A DNA stretch of 64,000 bases. Origin: CALXXL01 sp034926605. GTDB taxonomy: Bacteria > Verrucomicrobiota > Lentisphaeria > Victivallales > Victivallaceae. The notes under the pieces were generated by a model. That model was given only the letters and a program-made list of their open reading frames with translations, did not search any database and had not been told where the DNA came from. Both the position numbers and the translations under genes were made by a program. Below are positions 39,709 to 48,778 of the stretch, in pieces. The DNA is taken from the NCBI GenBank assembly GCA_034926605.1, contig JAYFQV010000009.1:223437-287436 (forward strand). The letters run 5' to 3'. The stretch's first letter is position 1. Each line of letters opens with the position of its first letter.

Positions 39709-40893
39709 CTACTCCGCCAGTCCGGCGGCCTTGATCGCCTCCAGCTGGTTGATGCAGAACAGCAGGCAGCGCGGAACATGGAAGAAGGTCTTCCACTTGC
39801 CGCCCTTGAGCTGGTTGTTGACCTCGCCCTGACGGTTGAGATAGCCGAACCATTCGCCGTGGGCCGGATCGGGGAAGCGGTCCCAGGTCCACTGGTCGAC
39901 CTGCTCGAAATAGTTCCAGAACTTCTTGTCGCCGGAGAGACGGTAGGCGAAGAGCATCGCGATAAGCGCTTCGTTGTGGGGCCACCACAGCTTCATGTCC
40001 CATTGCAGTTCCATGTGCGGTTTGCCCAGCACGTCCATGAAGTAGAAGATGCCGCCGTACTGCGGGTCCCAGCCGAACTTGAAGATGGCCTCGGTGTATT
40101 CGAAGGCCTTTTTCAGCACCTCCTGGTTGCCGGTGCGCTCGGCGTACTGCATCATGAACCACATGGTTTCGAGGCCGTGGCCGGGATTGACGAAGCGGCC
40201 TTCGCAGCTGTCGTAATCGAAAGTGCCGTCGGGGTTCACGTTTTCGCAGACCACGCGGTGTTCCGGGTTCCAGAACAGCTTCATCACCTTTTCGACCGCC
40301 TCGGCGGTGTCATTCTCAAACTTGTCGCTGTTCAGGCTCTGCTTCATCACCGCGCCGAGATTGGCCAGGATCATGTAGCTGCCGAGCGCGAGGCGGCTGC
40401 CTTTGCCGGGCAGACATTTTTCATATTTGCCCTTCGGGTTCGGAATGCGGCGGATGTAGCTATTCATGGCTGATTCGGCTTCGAGCTTGTATTTCTCCTC
40501 GCCGGTGGCCTCGAACATGGCGGCGGCGCCCATCGCGGCGAAGCAGTCGGAGAAGATGCTGTAAGGCGACATAGCGGGCTCACCCTTGCGGTTGAGCTGG
40601 AAGTAGTAGCTGCCGTCGTCGAGGCGGCCGTGCCGGGTCAGGAATTCGTATCCCTGCTTGGCGATGTCGAGGAAGCTGTCCTTGCGGTATTTGGTGCAGT
40701 AAAGAGAGGCGAACATGTAGACTATGCGCCACTGCATCCACATGTATTTGCTGCGGTCATAGACGGAACCGTCGCGGTCGAGCATGGTGTAGTAGCCGCC
40801 GAACTCTTTGTCCTCGCAGTTTTTTTCCCAGAACGGAATAACCGAGTTAACCAGTTCGTTTTCGTAGCGGGAAATGATCGAATCGATCTTCAT
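39709..40893 (-). CDS. N-acylglucosamine 2-epimerase family protein
   Basis: 394-aa (alpha/alpha)6-barrel epimerase, which would interconvert GlcNAc/ManNAc or act on cellobiose-type sugars. Family features: WEKNCEDKEFGGYYTMLDRDG near the start, FVNPGHGLETMWFM, and WWPHNEALIAML with the catalytic His region, then the late HGEWFGYLN. The start at 40893 has GAGG eight bases upstream; upstream in-frame starts reach into the promoter region. Next to a sialate O-acetylesterase (divergent), which supports a role in use of sialic acid or N-acetyl sugars. Confidence 0.9.
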   Translation of the reverse strand: MKIDSIISRYENELVNSVIPFWEKNCEDKEFGGYYTMLDRDGSVYDRSKYMWMQWRIVYMFASLYCTKYRKDSFLDIAKQGYEFLTRHGRLDDGSYYFQLNRKGEPAMSPYSIFSDCFAAMGAAAMFEATGEEKYKLEAESAMNSYIRRIPNPKGKYEKCLPGKGSRLALGSYMILANLGAVMKQSLNSDKFENDTAEAVEKVMKLFWNPEHRVVCENVNPDGTFDYDSCEGRFVNPGHGLETMWFMMQYAERTGNQEVLKKAFEYTEAIFKFGWDPQYGGIFYFMDVLGKPHMELQWDMKLWWPHNEALIAMLFAYRLSGDKKFWNYFEQVDQWTWDRFPDPAHGEWFGYLNRQGEVNNQLKGGKWKTFFHVPRCLLFCINQLEAIKAAGLAE

Positions 40894-40949
40894 TTGGCAA
40901 ACCTCGTTTTTTTGTTTTATGGAAAGCATAAATAAGTTATCCCGGCTTG

Positions 40950-40978
40950 TTGAATTTTCAACGTTTTCGGTGTAAAAT
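40950..40978 (+). promoter_or_regulatory. Promoter of the sialate esterase operon
   Basis: -35 TTGAAT (40950-40955), 17-base spacer, -10 TAAAAT (40973-40978). The ATG at 41009 is reached after a short leader with AAGGAGG. Confidence 0.65.
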
Positions 40979-41008
40979 ATTATGAAAAAACCAAAAAGGA
41001 GGGATGTA

Positions 41009-43168
41009 ATGCGTAAATTTGCCGGGATTCTTTCGATGGTATTGGCGGCGCTTGTATTGGGCGCGGTGGAGCTGCCCAATGTTTTTTCCGACCATGCCGT
41101 GTTGCAGCGCAACCGCCCGATACCGGTGTTCGGAAAGTCCAAACGCGGCGAGAAGATCACCGTTACAATGAACGGCGCCACCGTGACCGGGCGCGGCGAC
41201 CGCGAAGGCAATTTTTATGTGGAACTTCCCGCGATGGAAGCGGGCGGCCCCTATGAACTCACCGTAAATGAAAAGGTTTTCTCCGACGTGATGGTGGGTG
41301 AAGTCTGGCTGTGCTCCGGTCAGAGCAACATGTGGTGGACGGTGGAACTCAACACCGACGGCGCTTCGGTACTGACCGACTGTGCCGACAACGCCATCCG
41401 GCTTCTGAACGTTCCTCAGCGCATGTCGGCGGTTCCGGAGTTCAACGTCAACGCCTCATGGCGGCTCTGCGCTCCGGAAACCCTTAAAGGATTCTCCGCC
41501 GTGTCCTACTTCTTCGGCCGCCGGATACAGAAGGAGCTTGGCGTGACGGTGGGGCTTATCGACGCTTCCTGGTCCGCCACAAGGATCGAACCGTGGATCG
41601 GGCCCGCGGCTTTTCTCAGTTCCACCGATGCCCGCTGGCAGGCCAAGCGCGAGCTTCTGCGCGCCCGGGTTCCCGGCAGCGAATATGCCGACGAACTGCT
41701 GAAGGCCTATCAGTCAGAGCATCGTAAATGGGAGACCGCCGCCCGCAACGCGGTGAAGGACAAATCCCAGATTCCGCTGCCGCCGGAGTATCCGTGGCAG
41801 CTCGGGCAGAAAATCGGGCTCGGCGATCCGTCGGTCATTTGGAACGGCATGATCGCTCCGCTTTCTCCTTACTCGCTGGCCGGTGTGATCTGGTATCAGG
41901 GCGAGGCCAATTTGTGGGACAGCGCCGTCTACGGCGATTTGATGAAGCTTTGGGTAGACTCCTGGCGCGAATGTTTTCACAATCCCGACATGCCGTTTTA
42001 CTTTGTTCAGCTTGCCCCCCACAACAACCAGGCCGAATATGACGTGCTGCCGAAAATGTGGGAATGCCAGCAGAATTTTGCCGACAAGGAGCCCGGCGTT
42101 CACATGGCCGCCATAAACGACACCCATTCGGTGGACAACATCCACCCGCCGGACAAGCGCCCGGCCGGACAGCGGCTGGCCGGCAAGGCGCTCGCTTATA
42201 CTTACGGGAAAGACGTCGGCAATGTCGAGGAGCCGCGGCTTGCTCAGATGACGGTCGCGGACGGCAAACTGGTGTTGACCTTTTCCAACTGCAAGCAGCT
42301 TAAATCCATCGACGGCACCGCCGCTTTCGAGCTGGCCGACGCCGCCGGAGGCTGGCATGCCGCCACCGCCGCCGTCACCGGAAACCAGGTAGCGCTATCC
42401 GCTCCCGGCGTTGCGAAGCCCTGCGCGGTTCGCTACGGGTGGCACAAGACCGCCACCGCATCGTTGGCCGGTGCTGAAAACGGTCTGCCGCTGGCGACTT
42501 TCCGTTCCGGCGACATTCCGGAACGCGGCATGGCCGACGAACTCGTGCCGCAGCTTTCCGATTACAAACTTCTTTACCGGATTCAGCCGCTTGACGGCGT
42601 GATGAGCGGGGACAACCGCTCCTGCAAGTATGCCGCCGAACACCGGTTCAACGACAAAATCCGCCGGGTCGCGATATTCGCCCAGCTTATCGGCAATGAC
42701 GGCACGAGCAAGTTTGTCTGCGTGGAGTCCGATCCGTGGAGTGACGACCCCGCCAAGCTCGGTCTGCCCACCGCCGCCAGCGGCGCATTCTGCACCGACA
42801 CGCTCAAGAACGCCAAAGTAACCACCAATGTCGAGGGTGTGGCTTCCGGCTTCTTTCCGGACGCACTGGCGGTGGAAATGTTTCCGTCCAACTACACCAC
42901 GCCCAATGCGCGCGGTGTGGCCGGAGCTTCCGACAAGACCTACGATTTCGGCGATTCACCCGCGGACGGGGCCGGGGTTTCCGGCTACGGATCATTCCAG
43001 ATCCATAATGTTCCTGCCAAACAGACGGTATTTGCGTTCAACGCGTGGCAGAACGGCGCGAAATGCGATCTCGGCATCGGCAACCGTTCCGACGGCAATC
43101 CGGATTGGACGCTGTCCGGCAGCGGCAAGGATTATAAGTCTGCTTACCTGCTTATCTTTGTGAAGTGA
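41009..43168 (+). CDS. Sialate O-acetylesterase
   Basis: 719-aa secreted esterase that removes O-acetyl groups from sialic acids or related sugars. Signal peptide MRKFAGILSMVLAALVLGAV; then a beta domain (LPNVFSDHAVLQRNRPIPVFG) and the SGNH/SASA hydrolase part with nucleophile Ser in CSGQSNMWW, the GVIWYQGEAN block, and DNIHPPDKRPAGQRLA with the catalytic Asp-His pair. The C-terminal 200 residues form a beta-rich extra domain. ATG 41009 has AAGGAGG six bases upstream. The next gene, an iron alcohol dehydrogenase, starts 25 bases later and should be co-transcribed. Confidence 0.9.
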   Translation: MRKFAGILSMVLAALVLGAVELPNVFSDHAVLQRNRPIPVFGKSKRGEKITVTMNGATVTGRGDREGNFYVELPAMEAGGPYELTVNEKVFSDVMVGEVWLCSGQSNMWWTVELNTDGASVLTDCADNAIRLLNVPQRMSAVPEFNVNASWRLCAPETLKGFSAVSYFFGRRIQKELGVTVGLIDASWSATRIEPWIGPAAFLSSTDARWQAKRELLRARVPGSEYADELLKAYQSEHRKWETAARNAVKDKSQIPLPPEYPWQLGQKIGLGDPSVIWNGMIAPLSPYSLAGVIWYQGEANLWDSAVYGDLMKLWVDSWRECFHNPDMPFYFVQLAPHNNQAEYDVLPKMWECQQNFADKEPGVHMAAINDTHSVDNIHPPDKRPAGQRLAGKALAYTYGKDVGNVEEPRLAQMTVADGKLVLTFSNCKQLKSIDGTAAFELADAAGGWHAATAAVTGNQVALSAPGVAKPCAVRYGWHKTATASLAGAENGLPLATFRSGDIPERGMADELVPQLSDYKLLYRIQPLDGVMSGDNRSCKYAAEHRFNDKIRRVAIFAQLIGNDGTSKFVCVESDPWSDDPAKLGLPTAASGAFCTDTLKNAKVTTNVEGVASGFFPDALAVEMFPSNYTTPNARGVAGASDKTYDFGDSPADGAGVSGYGSFQIHNVPAKQTVFAFNAWQNGAKCDLGIGNRSDGNPDWTLSGSGKDYKSAYLLIFVK

Positions 43169-43193
43169 TCTTTGAAACACAAGGAGGTGTTTT

Positions 43194-44393
43194 ATGTGGG
43201 AAAAAGCTATAGATGTTCATCAGGTGCTCGAACTGCGCACCGCCACCAGAGTGTTTTTCGGAGCCGGGGCGGTGGAGAAGATCGAAGTGGTGGCTGCCGA
43301 GATGGCGGCCGCAGGCATCAAATCGGTACTGGTGGTGACCGGTCATTCCGCTTATCGCCGCACCGGAGCCTGGGACAGGGTCGAGGCCGCTCTTAACAAC
43401 CATGGCGTCAAGTTTGCAATCTTCGACAAGGTTACGCCCAACCCCACCACCGAACAGGTCGACGAAGCGGCGAAACTCGGCTTCGAAACCGGCGCCGCCG
43501 CGGTGATCGCCATCGGCGGCGGTTCCGCCATCGATGCCGGGAAGTCGGCCGCCATATTGCTGGCCAACCCGGGGCATGATGCTCGCGAACTCTACGAATA
43601 CCGGTTCATCCCGGCCAAAGCGGCGCCGATTGCCGCAATCAACCTCACTCACGGCACCGGCAGCGAGACCAACCGTCTTGCGGTGGTCAGCATTCTGGAA
43701 AAACAGTACAAGCCGGCCATCGCCTACGACTGCATCTATCCGACCTGGGCGATCGACGATCCGGCACTTACCGTGGCGTTGCCGCCGAACCAGACCCGTT
43801 ATGTGAGCGTTGACGCGGTCAACCATGTGATCGAGGCGGCCACCACCAAGGTGGCCGGTCCGCTGACCGCGCTGCTTGGCAAGGAGACGGTGCGGCTGGT
43901 GGCGAAGTATCTGCCGTCCGCGATCGCCGACGGCGGCGACATCACGGCGCGTTATTTCCTGCATTATGCTTCGATGATCGCCGGTGTGTCGTTCGACAAC
44001 GGCATGCTGCATTACACCCACGCGCTTGAGCATCCGCTCAGCGCGGTGAAGCCGGATCTGGCCCACGGGCTCGGGTTGGCGGTGCTGCTGCCGGCTGTGT
44101 TGCGCCAGATATATGTCGCCCGCCCGGCGGTGCTGGCGGACGTGCTCAGCCCGATCGTGGCCAACCTCTCCGGCGTGCCGGCCGAGGCCGACGCGGCGGC
44201 GGACGGCGTCCGCAGCTGGCTGGCGTCGGTTGGCATTCGCGAACGGCTGGGCGACCTCGGGCTTAAGAAAGGCGATATGGAAACTCTCACCCGTCTGGCC
44301 TTCGAGACTCCGTCGCTCAAAGGGCTGCTGGATATGGCACCCACCGAGGCCACTCCCGCCGTAGTCCGCCAGATATATGAGGACAGCTTCTAA
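43194..44393 (+). CDS. Iron-containing alcohol dehydrogenase
   Basis: 399-aa NAD(P)-linked alcohol/aldehyde dehydrogenase of the group III type. Family features: FFGAGAVEKIE, TPNPTTEQVDEAAKLG, AIGGGSAIDAGK for the cofactor, and the metal ligands in DAVNHVIEAA, HALEHPLS and HGLGLAVLLP. Substrate is not predictable. AAGGAGG precedes the ATG. Ends 48 bases before its own terminator and is convergent with trxB. Confidence 0.92.
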   Translation: MWEKAIDVHQVLELRTATRVFFGAGAVEKIEVVAAEMAAAGIKSVLVVTGHSAYRRTGAWDRVEAALNNHGVKFAIFDKVTPNPTTEQVDEAAKLGFETGAAAVIAIGGGSAIDAGKSAAILLANPGHDARELYEYRFIPAKAAPIAAINLTHGTGSETNRLAVVSILEKQYKPAIAYDCIYPTWAIDDPALTVALPPNQTRYVSVDAVNHVIEAATTKVAGPLTALLGKETVRLVAKYLPSAIADGGDITARYFLHYASMIAGVSFDNGMLHYTHALEHPLSAVKPDLAHGLGLAVLLPAVLRQIYVARPAVLADVLSPIVANLSGVPAEADAAADGVRSWLASVGIRERLGDLGLKKGDMETLTRLAFETPSLKGLLDMAPTEATPAVVRQIYEDSF

Positions 44394-44401
44394 GCTGCAA
44401 T

Positions 44402-44429
44402 AAAAAAGGACGGAGTCGAAACCCCGTCC
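44402..44429 (-). terminator. Rho-independent terminator for the trxB operon
   Basis: On the minus strand an eight-bp stem (GGACGGGG with CTCCGTCC, one G-T pair) with loop TTTCGA is followed by six T (44407-44402). It lies 50 bases after the trxB stop. Confidence 0.75.
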
Positions 44430-44440
44430 CGAGCCTTGAG

Positions 44441-44480
44441 TTCCGCCGTCCGTGAACATGTCCGGACGGCGGAATTTTTT
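44441..44480 (+). terminator. Rho-independent terminator for the alcohol dehydrogenase operon
   Basis: TTCCGCCGTCCG (44441-44452) pairs with CGGACGGCGGAA (44463-44474) around a 10-base loop, ending in six T. The 12-bp stem reaches the last codons of convergent trxB. Confidence 0.88.
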
Positions 44481-45405
44481 ATTGTTTGAGCGCCAGATAG
44501 CGTTCGGCGTCCAGCGCGGCCTTTGCGCCGGAACCGGCGGCGGTGACCGCCTGCCGATAACGCGGATCGGCACAGTCCCCGGCGGCGAATACGCCTTCGA
44601 CGCTGGTGGCGGAATATTCCTTGAATACGATGAACCCATGTTCGTCCAGTTCAAGGGAATCTTTCACCAGATCGGTGGCTGGCTTGTGCCCGAGTGCGGC
44701 GAACACGCCGTCGCAGGCCAATTCGGAGGTTTCGCCGGTTTTGATGTTGCGCAGCGTCAGTCCGGTTACATGGCCGTCGCCGAGCACCGCGTCAACCACG
44801 GTATCCCAGATGAAGGACAGTTTGGGGTGGTTCAGCGCCCGGTCGGCCATGATCCTGGAGGCGCGTAGCGCATCGCGCCGGTGGATGACCGTCACCGAGT
44901 CGGCAAAGTTGGTCAGCGTCATCGCTTCCTCCATCGCCGAATCTCCACCGCCGATCACCGCGACTTTCTTATTCTTGAAAAACGCGCCGTCGCAGGTGGC
45001 GCAGGCGGAAACGCCATGCCCCTTGAGCGCGTCTTCGCCGGGAACCCCAAGCCAGCGCGGATTGGCTCCGGTGGCAACAATCACCGCGTCGGCTTCAACG
45101 GTTTCGTCGCCTTCGATATGAAGTTTCTGCACGCCTCCCGGCGAGAATTCAACCTTTTCCACCGCCACCATCTCAATTCTCGCGCCGAACTTCTCGGCCT
45201 GCTGCTGCATGGAGTAGACCAGATCGAAGCCGTTGATGCCGTCGGGGAAGCCGGGGAAGTTCTCCACCGTGCCGGTCTGGGTCAGCAGGCCGCCCGGCAG
45301 CGGGCCGAGGTAGACCACCGGCGACAGGTTCGCACGGGCGGCGTAGATCGCCGCGGTGTATCCGGCCGGGCCGCCGCCGATAATCGCAAGTTTTACTTTC
45401 TCCAT
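44479..45405 (-). CDS. trxB: Thioredoxin reductase
   Basis: 308-aa FAD/NADPH disulfide reductase that keeps thioredoxin reduced. FAD site GGGPAGYTAA (10-19), redox Cys135-Ala-Thr-Cys138 (ACATCDG), NADPH site VIGGGDSAMEEA, and the C-terminal VFAAGDCADPRYRQ. ATG 45405 has AGGAG ten bases upstream; a longer frame to 45612 overlaps the YdbL-like gene and is rejected. Last gene of the nadA operon; together with the YdbL-like protein it is 13 bases apart. Confidence 0.96.
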   Translation of the reverse strand: MEKVKLAIIGGGPAGYTAAIYAARANLSPVVYLGPLPGGLLTQTGTVENFPGFPDGINGFDLVYSMQQQAEKFGARIEMVAVEKVEFSPGGVQKLHIEGDETVEADAVIVATGANPRWLGVPGEDALKGHGVSACATCDGAFFKNKKVAVIGGGDSAMEEAMTLTNFADSVTVIHRRDALRASRIMADRALNHPKLSFIWDTVVDAVLGDGHVTGLTLRNIKTGETSELACDGVFAALGHKPATDLVKDSLELDEHGFIVFKEYSATSVEGVFAAGDCADPRYRQAVTAAGSGAKAALDAERYLALKQ

Positions 45406-45418
45406 AAAGGCGGCACTC

Positions 45419-45832
45419 CTATTTCTTATCCTTTTTGTCGTCGGCCGGTTTCTGATACCAGTTGCCGTCGGCGTCCTGAAGCCACTCTCCGGGCTTGGCT
45501 TTCTTGGCGATCTCCTTGGCGCGCTGCTGGCCGACCTCTTTGGAGGTGATGCCCTTGTTGGTGGCGGCGATATAGTCGTAAACGGTCTTGCGGTCGGCAT
45601 TCTCGTCGGCAACCAGCTTGTCGACGGTCTTGTCTTCCTTGACCATCGCGGCGAGATAGCCGAGATTATTCTCGCCGACTTTGCCGTCGCGTTTGTTTTC
45701 GACCACGGTCTTGAGCCGGTTTTTCATGTTGTCCAGCGCGGTGTCCTTGGCGGTTGCGTCGGCTGCGGCGTACACCGCGATTCCCGCGCCGAAACACAGC
45801 GCGGCCATCATCAGTTTGACCATAAGTTTCAT
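45419..45832 (-). CDS. ydbL: YdbL-like periplasmic protein (DUF1318)
   Basis: 137 aa with signal peptide (KLMVKLMMAALCFGAGIAVYA). Mature part carries the DUF1318 pattern: VGENNLGYLAA, DENADRKTVYDYIAATN, then the end WLQDADGNWYQKPA. In E. coli, YdbL is proposed to help fold or stabilise the YdbH-YnbE phospholipid bridge. The gene order ydbH-ynbE-ydbL is the same here, which supports the assignment. AGGAGG lies seven bases before the ATG. Confidence 0.85.
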   Translation of the reverse strand: MKLMVKLMMAALCFGAGIAVYAAADATAKDTALDNMKNRLKTVVENKRDGKVGENNLGYLAAMVKEDKTVDKLVADENADRKTVYDYIAATNKGITSKEVGQQRAKEIAKKAKPGEWLQDADGNWYQKPADDKKDKK

Positions 45833-45844
45833 ATCCGGCCTCCT

Positions 45845-46045
45845 TTACATTTTGTTTTCAGCTGCGTCGAGCTCGCCAAACGCGTCTTTGAGCTCTTTCT
45901 GGACACGCACGTTCACGTTTACGTCGATCTGGATCTGCATGGGCTTGATCTCGATCGGCTTGATTTCCACCTCGTTTTTGGTTTCGATGGAGGGCGTACA
46001 GCCCGCCGCCAGCAGCAGAGCCGCCGGCAAAAACAATTTTTTCAT
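45845..46045 (-). CDS. ynbE: YnbE-like outer-membrane lipoprotein
   Basis: 66-aa lipoprotein, signal MKKLFLPAALLLAAGC with the lipid Cys at 16. The mature part alternates hydrophobic and charged residues (KPIEIKPMQIQIDVNVNVRV), a pattern able to add beta strands to the end of a beta-groove protein, as YnbE does with YdbH. Overlaps the ydbH stop (ATGA at 46042-46045). In E. coli this pair links inner and outer membranes for phospholipid transport. Confidence 0.85.
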   Translation of the reverse strand: MKKLFLPAALLLAAGCTPSIETKNEVEIKPIEIKPMQIQIDVNVNVRVQKELKDAFGELDAAENKM

Positions 46046-48777
46046 TTTCCTATCCTCTGGGTTAAATCTCCGTACAATTCGTTGAGTTCAAGAAATTTAT
46101 TGAATGGAATGCTCCAGTTGAGAACCAGGTCGATTCCCTGGAAGTGGGCTCCACGATAATCCACCCGTCGGAAGCCGCCGGTGCCGGAATCGAAGGTGAA
46201 CGGCAGATTCCCGGCGGGCGCTCCGCTGAGGGTGGCTTTTATTTTCAGCATTTCGCCTTCGGAGTTCAGGGAAATCTTGACCCAGTTGTAGATGAAGTCG
46301 CGCATCGCTTCCTGGGCGAGATCCAGCTCTGCGCCAGCCTGAGATAGATCGACGCCGGTCTGCAGGTCTGCTATGCGCAGCGATTCGGGAATGCCCGGCT
46401 CGCTGAACAGGAATCCATCGCGAACAAACAGCTTGTGGTTTCTCCAGTATACCGGCAGCCGGCCAAATACCCGGCCGTCGCCGTGGGCGTGTGCAAATCC
46501 GAACGCGTTGATGAAGTCGGCCAGTCTTATGCCGTTGCAGAACACGGTGGTGGCTACGGCGCTGGTATTTTTGCGCAGCCGCAGCGCATACAGCGCAAGT
46601 TCGCCACCGAAGACGCCCAGCCCGGCTTCGTCAACCAGCACCTCGTTGGAAAGCAATTGGAAACTGGCGTGAAATTTGTTCATGTTTATTCCGGAATATA
46701 CGATTTTTTCGCAAGTTACCCTTTGAGGGCCGACGGTCGAAAGCGCCGGCAGATTCGGCAGCGAAAGTCCGCATTGGATGTTTTGCAGTTCAATGCCGGC
46801 CTCGGGATTCCTGATGCTGCCGCCGCTGAGAAAGACATTCGCAAAACCGCGGTTGTTCCCGAGTCCGTAACGGTATTCCGCTTCGCCGCTTAGCGTGCCG
46901 CCGATCTCCCAATCTTTTATCTTTGGGAAGTAGCGGCGCAGCAGTTCGGAGTCAATCCGTGTTTCTGGCAGTTCCACATGGCAGAAAATCTGGAAATTCG
47001 GAGCGCGGTCCAAGGTGGCGCTGAGTTTCGGGTCTCCGCTGCCGGGCGTATCCTTCCAGCCGGAACCTGCGATAGCCCAGCCGGCGGGGGTGGCGGTTAT
47101 CGTTCCGGCCGCCGCGAATCCGTCGCCGCATTCGACCTTCCACGGCCGTGCCTTCGCCGGGCCGGAGGCGGGCGGAACGAGATCGATGTCCATTTCGGCT
47201 TTTTTTATTTCCGGCAACCCGAGATCGGTTTCGAGTCCGGTCACGGCGAAATTGCCGACGGCAAGCGCCAGCGTCGATCCGCGCGGCGAGGAAAGGACGG
47301 CTGAGAATCCGCCGGCGCTTGCCCGGTGGCCGTAAGCAGCGGCGGTCAATTTTCCGGTCGACAGTTCGAGCAGATTGCCTTTGTCCGCGTCGTTGCCGTT
47401 CCAGCTGCCGTGGAGCGAGTCGGCTGTGCCGCTCATGCCGCCGGGAAGGGTGGCGGAGGCATTGTCGGCGGCGAAGGAGCCGTGCATCGTCCAAACCTCG
47501 CTCCGCTTGGCTCCGGAAAGCTCGAGCCGGGGATTGGCAAGCGTGGCGGCCGTGCCGTTCCTGGACAGGGCGAGTTCAGCTTTGCCGGAGGCGCCGATAT
47601 TGACGCTGAAGCGCGGCTGCGGAGCGGACCAGAAGTCGAAAGTCAGGTCGAATCGGTCTCCTCTAACCATGCCGTCGATACCGCGCGGCGAGACCGGGCC
47701 GGTCGCGGTGAAGACCAGACCATTGTCTCCCATTCGCAGTTTTGCCTGTGGAAGAAAGTCGAAACGAACTGCGGACATAACCGAACAATCGGCGGCGGCG
47801 GTTATGTCGGCTTCGAACGGCAGCGCCGCGTCGGCGGCAATGCTTAGGCTGGAAACATCGGCGGCGAACAGAGGCGATGTCAGCTTGAGAACGGAACCGT
47901 CGGAGGATATGGCCGCAACTCGGCCGTTCTTGCAGGAGAGCGCCAGTTTTTCGCCGAGTTCCACAGCGATGTCATTGTAAGTCAGCCGGTCGCCGCTCAG
48001 CGAGAGAGAGCCGGCCGCGGAGTGCTCCTTCAGGTCGAATCCGCAAAACAGTTTTCCCTCGATCCGCCCGGAGAGCGGCAGATTGCGGGTGGCGGCGAAC
48101 AATGGCAGATAACGCTGGGTGGTCACTGCGGCGGAGAGTTCGATCGCGCCGCTTTTTTTCATTTCGCAATAACTGAACGTGCCGTTCAGCGAGTCGCGCG
48201 CCTGTGCGATCCTGAAAGTTCCGGCCATAACGCATCCCTCATCCTCCGGCATGGTGAGTTCCAGCGTAACCGGCAGCCGCCAGCGCGACTGCGCGGTGGA
48301 GAATATAATTTCACCGTGGTCGATCTTGAACGAGCGTACCTTTATGCTGGATTTGCCGGACTTGCGGTCGGAGGTGAATTTTTCGCGCAGTTCATCGAGT
48401 GACTTCGAGGCGATTCGGAAATCGCCGTTTTCATCCATCGCCACATCAAGTTCCACGCCGGAAAGGGTGATCCGGTCCACGGTAAGTCCGCCGAATCCCG
48501 GCGTGAAGTCCACCCGCACCGACGACAGGTTCATCTGCTCGGACCCGGGGGCGGAGCCGATTCCAACGTCCGAAAGGTCCATCGACGTCGGCCCGATATG
48601 CCGCACCTTGGCGGTGAAATATCCGAAGCCCATCGCCGCCGCCGCCTTGGGCAGCACCCAGCGTTCCACCGCCGCCGGCAGTGCGAACCACAGAACCAGC
48701 GCCATCACCACCAGCATTGTCAGCCAGCGGCGCAGCCGTCGTCTCCGGCGCAGTGTTTTTTCGGATTTCTCGATCAT
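46042..48777 (-). CDS. ydbH: YdbH-like AsmA-type intermembrane phospholipid transport protein
   Basis: 911 aa. An N-terminal membrane anchor (RRWLTMLVVMALVLWFALP, after RRRRRLRR) is followed by a very long chain of beta strands typical of AsmA/YdbH/TamB bridges, which form a hydrophobic groove across the periplasm. The C-terminal part has GTLSGEAEYRYG, GGELALYALRL, GRVFGRLPVYWRN and GNLPFTFDSGTGG, matching the YdbH end. About 911 residues is close to the size of E. coli YdbH. Starts one base after the YgjP-like stop. The assignment rests strongly on the following ynbE-ydbL genes. Confidence 0.85.
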   Translation of the reverse strand: MIEKSEKTLRRRRRLRRWLTMLVVMALVLWFALPAAVERWVLPKAAAAMGFGYFTAKVRHIGPTSMDLSDVGIGSAPGSEQMNLSSVRVDFTPGFGGLTVDRITLSGVELDVAMDENGDFRIASKSLDELREKFTSDRKSGKSSIKVRSFKIDHGEIIFSTAQSRWRLPVTLELTMPEDEGCVMAGTFRIAQARDSLNGTFSYCEMKKSGAIELSAAVTTQRYLPLFAATRNLPLSGRIEGKLFCGFDLKEHSAAGSLSLSGDRLTYNDIAVELGEKLALSCKNGRVAAISSDGSVLKLTSPLFAADVSSLSIAADAALPFEADITAAADCSVMSAVRFDFLPQAKLRMGDNGLVFTATGPVSPRGIDGMVRGDRFDLTFDFWSAPQPRFSVNIGASGKAELALSRNGTAATLANPRLELSGAKRSEVWTMHGSFAADNASATLPGGMSGTADSLHGSWNGNDADKGNLLELSTGKLTAAAYGHRASAGGFSAVLSSPRGSTLALAVGNFAVTGLETDLGLPEIKKAEMDIDLVPPASGPAKARPWKVECGDGFAAAGTITATPAGWAIAGSGWKDTPGSGDPKLSATLDRAPNFQIFCHVELPETRIDSELLRRYFPKIKDWEIGGTLSGEAEYRYGLGNNRGFANVFLSGGSIRNPEAGIELQNIQCGLSLPNLPALSTVGPQRVTCEKIVYSGINMNKFHASFQLLSNEVLVDEAGLGVFGGELALYALRLRKNTSAVATTVFCNGIRLADFINAFGFAHAHGDGRVFGRLPVYWRNHKLFVRDGFLFSEPGIPESLRIADLQTGVDLSQAGAELDLAQEAMRDFIYNWVKISLNSEGEMLKIKATLSGAPAGNLPFTFDSGTGGFRRVDYRGAHFQGIDLVLNWSIPFNKFLELNELYGDLTQRIGK

Positions 48778-48778
48778 A

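Noticed and set aside
43152..44654. Minus-strand open frame of 500 codons opposite the alcohol dehydrogenase
   Set aside because: It crosses both terminators and the trxB end and is antisense to a complete enzyme; it is a shadow frame.
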